A stretch of 64,000 nt of DNA from Rhodovulum euryhalinum (GTDB lineage: Bacteria > Pseudomonadota > Alphaproteobacteria > Rhodobacterales > Rhodobacteraceae), in the NCBI RefSeq assembly GCF_004342445.1, contig NZ_SLWW01000007.1, forward strand, positions 124,001-188,000, read 5' to 3'. Below, one piece after another: positions 57,783 through 64,000 of the stretch. Position numbers and translations under genes: made by a program. The first letter of the stretch is position 1, and every line of letters starts with the position of its first letter. Below the pieces are notes generated by a model. The model did no database searches, was not told the origin of the DNA, and was given only the letters and a program-made list of their open reading frames with translations.

Positions 57783-58922
57783 TCAGTTGTTGCCGTCCGC
57801 GACGTTGGCCAGCGAGTTGGCGGTGCCCGCCGTGCCGGTGATCGCGCTGAGCGTCTTCTGCCACTGCACGAAGGGCGCCTCGGTCACGTAGACCGTATCC
57901 CCGTCGCGGATCGCGAAATCGCGGGCAAGGAACATGCCGTTCGGTTCGGTCAGGTCAAGCACGTAGACCATGCGCTGCGCGCCAAGCAGATCGTCGCGGC
58001 CCATCACCGAACGGGCGACTTCCTCGGATTCATTGCGCATCACGAAGACGCCCTTGGGGTCCGCGAGGTTGCTGCTCAGTCCGCCCACCTGGGCGATCGC
58101 CTCGATCGCCGACAGGCTTTGCGTCTCGAAGGGCATCCGTCGCTGCGCCCCCATCGCGCCAAGTGCGGTGAAGGCCCTTGTGTCGCGTTCCACGAGAATT
58201 CGGTCGCCATTCCTCAGCGCGATGTCGATCTCGGGGTGGTCGTAAAGATCCTGGAACCAGACCTCGCCCCTCTGGTGACCGCGCAGCAGCGTGATGCGTG
58301 CGACCTCGGGGGGAATCGCGATGCCGCCCGCGGTCGCAAGCATGCCCGTCAGCGTCCGGTTCGGGCGTTGGATCGGATAGACGCCCTGGCCCGCGACGCC
58401 GCCGACGACCGAAACCGTCGACCCGTCGCCGGCAAGCCGCCGCACGATCACCTGCGGATCCGGGGTCTGCGCGTCGAGCTTTTCGGTGATGATCTGGCGC
58501 AGCCGCTCGGGGGTGTTGCCCGCGGCGCGAATCCGGCCCGCATAGGGGATGAAGATGAAACCCGCGTCGTCGACCTGCACCTCGCTCAGCGCCGAGGCGT
58601 TGCCGCCGGCCTGTGCCAGAAGGCCGTCATCGACGTTCTCGTAGATCGTCAGCCCAAGGACATCGCCGGGCTGGATGATGTCCGCGGTGACCAGCCCCGC
58701 ACCGCGGAAATCGGACGGAAAGCCGATCGCGGGAACGACCGATGTCGCCCTTGTCACCCGGTCGTTCACCTTCACCACAAAGGCGTCGCCCTGTTTCTGG
58801 ACCGAGCCCTGGAAGATCTCTCGCTTGTTGGGGCCGGAGCGCGGCAGGCCGCAGGCGCTCACGGTCGCCACGAGGGCAAGGAGGGCCAAGGCCCTCGCCC
58901 CTCGGGAATGCATGATATTCAC
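57783..58922 (-). CDS. Polysaccharide export outer-membrane lipoprotein (Wza/KpsD-like)
   Basis: This 379-residue protein has a lipoprotein signal ending in VSAC (Cys24). I use the GTG at 58922 with AAGGA 9 nt upstream; an ATG three codons later is possible. A Poly_export domain (IIQPGDVLGLTIYENVDD, then VDDAGFIFIPYAGRIRAAGNT) and SLBB-type repeats (VSVVGGVAGQGVYPI, IEAIAQVGG) follow. It forms the outer-membrane export channel for capsular polysaccharide. It is downstream of kpsS and 8 bp upstream of kpsC. Confidence 0.92.
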   Translation of the reverse strand: MNIMHSRGARALALLALVATVSACGLPRSGPNKREIFQGSVQKQGDAFVVKVNDRVTRATSVVPAIGFPSDFRGAGLVTADIIQPGDVLGLTIYENVDDGLLAQAGGNASALSEVQVDDAGFIFIPYAGRIRAAGNTPERLRQIITEKLDAQTPDPQVIVRRLAGDGSTVSVVGGVAGQGVYPIQRPNRTLTGMLATAGGIAIPPEVARITLLRGHQRGEVWFQDLYDHPEIDIALRNGDRILVERDTRAFTALGAMGAQRRMPFETQSLSAIEAIAQVGGLSSNLADPKGVFVMRNESEEVARSVMGRDDLLGAQRMVYVLDLTEPNGMFLARDFAIRDGDTVYVTEAPFVQWQKTLSAITGTAGTANSLANVADGNN

Positions 58923-59050
58923 TGCTCGGCGTCCTTGTTCTTGCTTGAAACTGCCTCAGGTTCGTCTCGGACGGCTTGGAGCCGTCTCGATATTTTGCCG
59001 TTGAGCGTAGCGAGTCGCAGTTCGTCTGGCCAGCCTCGCGCATGCGCGTC

Positions 59051-60352
59051 CTAAACGGCGAGGCGCAGGTGTTGCGCTGCCGCCGCGGCCGGGAGTGGTG
59101 TGATCTCGTAAGGGGCGGCCGGGGCCAACATCATGTCCACCACCTGCCGCATCAGCTGATCGCGCCCGCGTCGCGAATAGAATCCCCCAGGAACCTGGCT
59201 GGTTTCCAGCAGGAACCGGCGAAAAATGCGGTAGGCCGCCGGATCCGGGCGGTGGGGCGAGGCGAAGAATTCGGGCAGCGGCTGGTCCGATACAAGCTCG
59301 GGCTTGCCATAGACCGCCCGCCCGAAGGCCCTGAGCGGCACCCCCCGCCACAGCGCCTGCTGGCCCGCGGTGGAATTGACCGTGACCGCCGTTCTCGCCC
59401 CGTCGAGCAGAGGCGCAAGCTTGCCCCCCGGAACGTAGTGGACACGTGCGGCCAGACCCTGCGCCCTGGCAAGGCGGCGGATCGTCCGGGGCAGGGGGCT
59501 GCGCCCGTCTTCGAGAGGGTGCGCCTTGAAGACGAGGTGGTGATGGGCGGGTGCGCCGGCGGCGAAACCTTCGATGCAGAGAGCGAGGAATTCCTCTTGC
59601 GTGGCGAAGGGGCCATGGTGGCGCAGGCTTGCATCATGGGCAAGTTGCAGCAGCACCAGGTGATAGGGAAATCCGCCCCGGCGGATCGCCCGCGTCGCCG
59701 CGAACCGGGCCGCGGCATGGGCAGGCAACAGCGCGAGACGGCGAAGGTAAAGCGCGAACTCGGCCCGCACGGGCAGCCCGCGATGCGGCTGGAAATGGCG
59801 GAACCGCCGCGAGGGTGCCATCACGAGCCCATGGTAGAGCGCGCCGTAGAAGATGTGTTCGCGCATGTCGCCCCAATGGGCGGGCGCCTCGGCGGCGGGC
59901 GGCCCCTCGCCGCGCAACCGGGCCGCGATTTCGGGAATCGACAGATCCATCAGCCGCGAATGGCCATTCGCACCGTCGCGTTCATAGGTCACCCAGTAGG
60001 GGCGCAGATAGCCCTCTTCGAAGATGTGGACCCGGATGCCCCGGTCGCGGGCGGCGGCAATGGCCTGGGCATGCAGCGGCCGGGTGTCGCCGTAAAGTAC
60101 GATATCGGTGATCGCGAGGCGGTCGAGCAGCCCGGCGCAGGTGCCCGGCCAGTCGCCGGGCGGGCAGGTGACGGGGACAAAGTGCGCGCCGTCCGGCCAG
60201 AACGCCCGGTCGCCCCGGTTGAACCCGGCGCGCCAGACCTGGGCGCCCGCCGCCCGAAGGCCGCGGCCCAGCCGGTCGAAGAACGGCCCGTGCGGCCCCT
60301 GGAGCAGGAGAAACCGCCTGTCGCTGCCAAAGCGTGTCGCCATGGCGCGCAT
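59051..60352 (-). CDS. kpsS: Capsule polysaccharide export protein KpsS
   Basis: This 433-residue cytoplasmic protein has FLLLQGPHGPFFDRLGRGL, VHIFEEGYLRPYWVTYE, HLVFKAHPLEDGR and TVNSTAGQQALWRGVP, all characteristic of KpsS. KpsS adds the first Kdo to phosphatidylglycerol, before KpsC extends it. Two nearby ATGs are possible (60352 or 60343). It is first of the three capsule genes and divergent from ribE. Capsule transport ATPase and permease genes (kpsM/T) are not in the window. Confidence 0.93.
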   Translation of the reverse strand: MRAMATRFGSDRRFLLLQGPHGPFFDRLGRGLRAAGAQVWRAGFNRGDRAFWPDGAHFVPVTCPPGDWPGTCAGLLDRLAITDIVLYGDTRPLHAQAIAAARDRGIRVHIFEEGYLRPYWVTYERDGANGHSRLMDLSIPEIAARLRGEGPPAAEAPAHWGDMREHIFYGALYHGLVMAPSRRFRHFQPHRGLPVRAEFALYLRRLALLPAHAAARFAATRAIRRGGFPYHLVLLQLAHDASLRHHGPFATQEEFLALCIEGFAAGAPAHHHLVFKAHPLEDGRSPLPRTIRRLARAQGLAARVHYVPGGKLAPLLDGARTAVTVNSTAGQQALWRGVPLRAFGRAVYGKPELVSDQPLPEFFASPHRPDPAAYRIFRRFLLETSQVPGGFYSRRGRDQLMRQVVDMMLAPAAPYEITPLPAAAAAQHLRLAV

Positions 60353-60465
60353 TGGGCCATTTTTAAGGCAGCGGCGAAAGCGGAAAACCGCTGCGTGGTC
60401 CCCGCGCTTGCCCTGCGTCCGACCAGCCGCTAGGTCAGGCGCGGAATTGCAGAGGAGCCCTGCGC

Positions 60466-61068
60466 ATGTTCACCGGCATCATCACCGACATCGGCACCGT
60501 GCGTGCGCTGGAGAAACGGGGCGACCTGGCCGCCCGGATCGGTTGCGGCTACGCCCCCGAGACGATCGAGATCGGCGCCTCGATCGCCTGCGACGGGGTC
60601 TGCCTGACGGTGACCGACCGTGGCCGCGACGCGCAGGGCGGCTGGTTCGCCGTCTCGATCTCTGCCGAGACGCTGTCAAAGACCAATCTCGGCGGCTGGG
60701 CCGAGGGGACGCGGATCAACCTGGAACGCGCCCTCAAGGTGGGCGACGAACTTGGCGGGCATATCGTGTCGGGCCATGTGGACGGGCTGGCCGAGATCGT
60801 GGCCATGGCCGACGAGGGTGACAGCACCCGCATCACCTTCCGCGCCCCGGACGCGCTGGCCCGGTTCATCGCGCCCAAGGGATCGGTGGCGCTGAACGGC
60901 ACGTCGCTGACGGTGAACGAGGTCGAGGGCGCCGGTTTCGGCGTCAACTTCATTCCCCACACCAAGGAGGCCACCACCTGGGGACTGGCGCAGGTGGGCG
61001 ACCGGGTGAACCTAGAGATCGACACGCTGGCGCGCTATGTTGCCCGGCTGAACGAATTCCCGGGCTGA
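60466..61068 (+). CDS. ribE: Riboflavin synthase alpha chain
   Basis: This 200-residue enzyme has two lumazine-binding repeats starting MFTGIITDIGTV and ELGGHIVSGHVDGLAEI. The NGTSLTVNEVEG and SIACDGVCLTVTD motifs carry the active-site residues. It dismutates lumazine to riboflavin. The GAGGAG ribosome site is 10 bp upstream. ribBX and ribH follow. Confidence 0.96.
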   Translation: MFTGIITDIGTVRALEKRGDLAARIGCGYAPETIEIGASIACDGVCLTVTDRGRDAQGGWFAVSISAETLSKTNLGGWAEGTRINLERALKVGDELGGHIVSGHVDGLAEIVAMADEGDSTRITFRAPDALARFIAPKGSVALNGTSLTVNEVEGAGFGVNFIPHTKEATTWGLAQVGDRVNLEIDTLARYVARLNEFPG

Positions 61069-61208
61069 CCGGGGGGCGCCAACGCGGGCCATAGGGCCGG
61101 GCATTGCCCTGACCTGGGCAACCGCGTGCCTTGCGGGTGCATCCGCTCTGGCACCCCGCCGCCAGATGGTCTATCTGCCTCGCGTCGAACCAACCGCAAG
61201 GGCAGGCC

Positions 61209-62330
61209 ATGGGCAGCGCACCTTCCTTTTCAGATCAGGAAAGCTTCCGCGACGCGATCTCGTCGATCGAAGAGATCATCGAGGACGCGCGCAACGGGCG
61301 CATGTTCATCCTGGTCGACCACGAGGACCGCGAGAACGAGGGCGATCTGGTGATCCCCGCCCAGATGGCCACACCCGAGGCGATCAACTTCATGGCGATG
61401 CACGGGCGCGGGCTGATCTGCCTCGCGCTGACCGGCCAGCGGGTTGACGCGCTGGGCCTGCCGCTGATGGCGTCGTACAATTCCAGCCGCCACGAAACCG
61501 CGTTCACCATCTCGATCGAGGCGCGCGAGGGGGTGACCACCGGCATTTCCGCCCATGACCGCGCCCGCACCGTCGCGGTGGCCATCGACGCCGGCAAGAC
61601 GGCGGCCGATATCGCGACGCCGGGCCACATCTTCCCGCTGCGCGCCCGCGATGGCGGCGTGCTGGTGCGCGCCGGCCATACCGAGGCCGCGGTCGACGTC
61701 GCGCGGCTGGCCGGGCTCAACCCCTCGGGCGTGATCTGCGAGATCATGAACGAGGACGGGTCCATGGCGCGGCTGCCCGATCTGGTGGCCTTTGCCCAGC
61801 GCCAGAACCTGCGGATCGGCACAATTTCCGACCTGATCGCCTATCGCCGCCGCCACGACAACCTGGTGAACGAACGCGCTGTGCGCCATGTCAGTTCGGC
61901 CTTCGGCGGCGACTGGATGATGCGCGTCTTCACCGACGAGACCCAGGGCGCCGAGCATATCGTGCTGACCAAGGGCGACATCTCGGCCCCCGAACCGGTG
62001 CTGGTCCGGATGCACGCGCTTGACCCGTTGCAGGACGTGCTTGGCCTGGGGCCGCACGCAGCCGGGGAAATCGGCCGCGCGATGGAGATCATCGCCGACG
62101 AGGGCCGGGGGGTCGTGGTGCTGCTGCGCGACACCACGATGAAGCTGGCGCTGGATGGCGCCGCTTCGCCCCAGACCTTGCGGCAATATGGCCTTGGCGC
62201 GCAGATCCTTGCCGCGCTCGGCTTGCACCGGCTGATCCTGCTGACCAATTCCCCGGTGCCCAAGGTCGTCGGGCTCGAGGGATACGGGCTGTCGATCGAG
62301 GGCACCCGCAAGATCGAACGAAAGGGCTGA
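61209..62330 (+). CDS. ribB: RibBX: DHBP synthase fused to a GTP cyclohydrolase II-like domain lacking zinc cysteines
   Basis: This 373-residue protein starts at MGSAPSFSDQ behind GGGCAGG. The N-terminal 3,4-dihydroxy-2-butanone-4-phosphate synthase domain is complete (VDHEDRENEGDL, HGRGLICLAL, GHIFPLRARDGGVL, RAGHTEAAVDVARLAG). The C-terminal half has the GTP cyclohydrolase II fold. At the place where that enzyme has its CxxxxxxxxxxCxC zinc site this protein reads VRMHALDPLQDVLGL, with no cysteine. It is therefore probably inactive as a cyclohydrolase: the RibBX variant known from Proteobacteria. A separate ribA is expected elsewhere. Confidence 0.93.
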   Translation: MGSAPSFSDQESFRDAISSIEEIIEDARNGRMFILVDHEDRENEGDLVIPAQMATPEAINFMAMHGRGLICLALTGQRVDALGLPLMASYNSSRHETAFTISIEAREGVTTGISAHDRARTVAVAIDAGKTAADIATPGHIFPLRARDGGVLVRAGHTEAAVDVARLAGLNPSGVICEIMNEDGSMARLPDLVAFAQRQNLRIGTISDLIAYRRRHDNLVNERAVRHVSSAFGGDWMMRVFTDETQGAEHIVLTKGDISAPEPVLVRMHALDPLQDVLGLGPHAAGEIGRAMEIIADEGRGVVVLLRDTTMKLALDGAASPQTLRQYGLGAQILAALGLHRLILLTNSPVPKVVGLEGYGLSIEGTRKIERKG

Positions 62331-62333
62331 GCC

Positions 62334-62873
62334 ATGGCCGACCAGGACCCGCACCACATCCTGCCGCTGCCGGCCTTCGAGCGGCCGGTGAAACTTCTGA
62401 TCGCGGTGGCGCCGTTCTATCGGGACATCGCCGAGATGCTGATCGCGGGCGCGCGCGCGACGATCGACCGGGCCGGGGCCACCCACGAGACGATCGAGGT
62501 GCCCGGCGCGCTGGAGCTGCCGCCGGCGATCGCTCTGGCGCACCGGATGTCGAACTTCGACGGCTACGTGGCGCTGGGCTGCGTGATCCGGGGCGAGACC
62601 ACCCATTACGAGACGGTGTGCAACGACAGCTCGCGCGGGTTGCTGCTGCTGGGGCTTCAGGGGGCTTTGATCGGCAATGGCATCCTGACGGTCGAGGCGC
62701 ACGAACAGGCAGTCGTGCGTGCCGATCCGCAGGACGGCGACAAGGGTGGTGGCGCGGCGGCCGCGGCGCTGCACCTGATCGCGCTGGCCCGCAAGTGGGG
62801 CGGCGAGACCAGGGGCGTCGGCTTCCGGCCCGGCGGCGGTTTCCAGATCGCCGAGGGGGCGGATCGCGCATGA
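62334..62873 (+). CDS. ribH: 6,7-dimethyl-8-ribityllumazine synthase
   Basis: This 179-residue enzyme joins the RibB and RibD products to lumazine. VPGALELPPAIALA, CVIRGETTHYETVCNDSSRG (with the catalytic His) and GNGILTVEAHEQAVVRA match the family. It starts 3 bp after ribBX. Its TGA overlaps the nusB ATG by 4 bp. Confidence 0.96.
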   Translation: MADQDPHHILPLPAFERPVKLLIAVAPFYRDIAEMLIAGARATIDRAGATHETIEVPGALELPPAIALAHRMSNFDGYVALGCVIRGETTHYETVCNDSSRGLLLLGLQGALIGNGILTVEAHEQAVVRADPQDGDKGGGAAAAALHLIALARKWGGETRGVGFRPGGGFQIAEGADRA

Positions 62874-63337
62874 CCAGCGCCGCAGACCGCCGCCAGATGA
62901 AATCGGCCGCGCGGCTTTACGCCGTGCAGGCGCTGTTCCAGATGGAGCAGTCGGGCCAGACCGTGGACGCCGTGCGCCGCGAGTTCGAGACCTGGCGCTT
63001 CGGCGCGAGCTATGAAGAGGGCGAGGAACTGGCCGAGGGCGATGTCGATCTGTTCCGCGCCACGCTGGAAACCGCCGTGAACTTGCAGGCCAGGATCGAC
63101 CAGATGACCGACCGCGCGCTGGTGGCGAAATGGCCGATCGCCCGGATCGACCCGACGCTGAGGGCGCTGTTCCGCGCGGCTGGGGCGGAACTGGTCGACA
63201 GCAAGACGCCGCCAAAGGTGGTCATCAACGAATACGTTGACGTGGCCAAGGCGTTCTTTCCAGAGGGACGCGAGCCGAAATTCGTCAACGCCGTGCTCGA
63301 CCACATGGCGCGCGAGGCCAAGCCCGAGGCGTTCTGA
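62870..63337 (+). CDS. nusB: Transcription antitermination factor NusB
   Basis: This 155-residue, all-helical RNA-binding protein has RLYAVQALFQMEQSG and an arginine-rich N-terminus, then LRALFRAAGAELVD and VVINEYVDVAKAFF. With NusE (S10) it binds boxA in rRNA leaders. The ATG lies within the ribH stop (ATGA). The ribH-nusB linkage is common across bacteria. Confidence 0.95.
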   Translation: MTSAADRRQMKSAARLYAVQALFQMEQSGQTVDAVRREFETWRFGASYEEGEELAEGDVDLFRATLETAVNLQARIDQMTDRALVAKWPIARIDPTLRALFRAAGAELVDSKTPPKVVINEYVDVAKAFFPEGREPKFVNAVLDHMAREAKPEAF

Positions 63338-63343
63338 GCCCGC

Positions 63344-64000
63344 TCAGGGCAGCAGCGGCGCCGCGATCCCCGTCCGCAGGCGGCGGTGATAGGCGACAAG
63401 CCCCGGATGCGCGGCCGCCGCGGCCCTGAGGGGAGTGTCGAGCGTGGCGGCGAGAACGTTCTCGAGGAAACCGAAGATCACCGTGTCGATGCTCGACGGC
63501 CGGTCGCCGAACAGGTATGGCCCGTCGCCCAGCAGCGTGGCGAGCGCGGCAAGCCCCTCGGCCCCCATCGCATGGATTTCCCCGGGCGCATGGCGACCGG
63601 TGCCCTGGCCCTGCAGCGCGCGGTCGACCTGACGGCGGACCAGCGCAAAGACCGGGCGGCGCAAGGGGGCAGGAAGCCGCCCGAAGAAGGCGGCGCGCGT
63701 TTCGGCAGGCCGTTCGATCCAGCGGGAATGGACCAGCACCCAGTAGAGATGCTCTTCGACCAGCGCCCGGATCGCCGCCGCCTCGGCCCTCTGGCGGGTG
63801 GTCAGGTGCGCATCCGCGTCGAAACCGTGGGCCCGGGCGAGATGCGCGCGGATGGCCTCCGAATCGGGGATGGCCTGCCCGTTGTCCACCAGCACTGGCA
63901 GCTTGCCCCTGGGCGCCTTGCGCGGGTCACCCGGGACGCGGGTGAAGGGCATACCGCTCAACTCCAGCAACAGAAGGGCTTTCACCGAGAACGGGCTGGG
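63344..64000 (-). CDS. Glutathione S-transferase, N-terminus beyond window
   Basis: A partial gene on the minus strand, open at the right edge; 218 residues are visible. It begins in the thioredoxin-like domain with SPFSVKALLLLELSG, then GKLPVLVDNGQAIPDSEAIRAHL (the glutathione-binding SE/DS pair). The helical C-terminal domain has GPYLFGDRPSSIDTVIFGFLENV. It is likely a stress or detoxification GST; the substrate is unknown. It converges with nusB, with 6 bp between the stops. Confidence 0.88.
   Translation of the reverse strand, partial: PSPFSVKALLLLELSGMPFTRVPGDPRKAPRGKLPVLVDNGQAIPDSEAIRAHLARAHGFDADAHLTTRQRAEAAAIRALVEEHLYWVLVHSRWIERPAETRAAFFGRLPAPLRRPVFALVRRQVDRALQGQGTGRHAPGEIHAMGAEGLAALATLLGDGPYLFGDRPSSIDTVIFGFLENVLAATLDTPLRAAAAAHPGLVAYHRRLRTGIAAPLLP

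Noticed and set aside
61069-61208. FMN riboswitch ahead of ribBX
   Set aside because: The conserved FMN aptamer blocks (such as AGGGTGAAATTCCC) are absent here, and also in 54739-54980 and 60353-60465.

Overview
The window is GC-rich chromosomal DNA of an alphaproteobacterium, most likely Rhodobacteraceae in the broad sense (Rhodobacter/Paracoccus relatives). The basis is the opgG-I-H-C gene order known from Rhodobacter sphaeroides, a CarD-family regulator, a SUV3-type helicase followed by an S4-domain protein and a 7Fe ferredoxin, a RibBX riboflavin protein, and a tandem glycine riboswitch ahead of gcvTHP. No rRNA, phage, complete insertion sequence or CRISPR array was seen. Nearly all genes are intact and many are joined by 4-bp stop/start overlaps.

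Layout. 1-3028: the end of a dipeptide/oligopeptide-type ABC importer (two permeases, two ATPases). 3106-4929: a secreted caspase-like protein with a SUMF1-type C-terminus. 4934-9691 (minus): osmoregulated periplasmic glucan operon opgG-opgI-opgH-opgC. 10034-14216: a sugar-acid catabolic cluster (2-hydroxyacid dehydrogenase, 2-keto-3-deoxygluconate kinase, FAD-linked oxidase, SDR dehydrogenase) with a palindromic TGGTATACCA operator. 14231-16827 (minus): DNA ligase plus ligase-associated exonuclease. 16874-18791: hydrolase, SCP2 and TPR proteins. 18813-23988: SUV3 helicase, an inserted low-GC PIN-domain pair, S4 protein, ferredoxin and CarD. 24071-26971 (minus): a very long single-pass protein with a GspL/PilM-like start and PilP-like end. 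27142-30932 (minus): metY, a DapA-family lyase, a glycosyltransferase-like protein and a small protein. 31042-33006: tRNA-Tyr, rlmB, a zinc-ribbon protein and a CoA-binding protein. 33023-35390: hisE, hisF, a DUF302 gene on the other strand, and hisA. 35836-40440: glycine riboswitch and gcvT-gcvH-gcvP.

40522-44958: a DUF2254 membrane protein, thioredoxin 2, tRNA-Ala(CGC), and a glycosyltransferase/HAD-phosphatase pair resembling glucosyl- or mannosylglycerate synthesis. 45080-49380: a MacB-like exporter (ATPase, FtsX-type permease, HlyD adaptor). 49528-52587: cysH, sirtuin, low-molecular-weight tyrosine phosphatase, a small secreted protein and a hemolysin III/PAQR protein. 53174-63337: nrdR-ribD and ribE-ribBX-ribH-nusB, separated by aqpZ and a capsule export block (kpsC, a Wza-like lipoprotein, kpsS). 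A glutathione S-transferase runs off the right edge.

Common themes are one-carbon and amino-acid metabolism (gcv, his, met, cys), riboflavin supply, and cell-envelope and osmotic physiology (periplasmic glucans, the putative glycosylglycerate pair, aquaporin, capsule). The least explained items are the low-GC PIN pair, the PilM/PilP-like fusion, the caspase/SUMF1 fusion whose SUMF1 part lacks the oxidising cysteines, and possible structured leader RNA upstream of metY.
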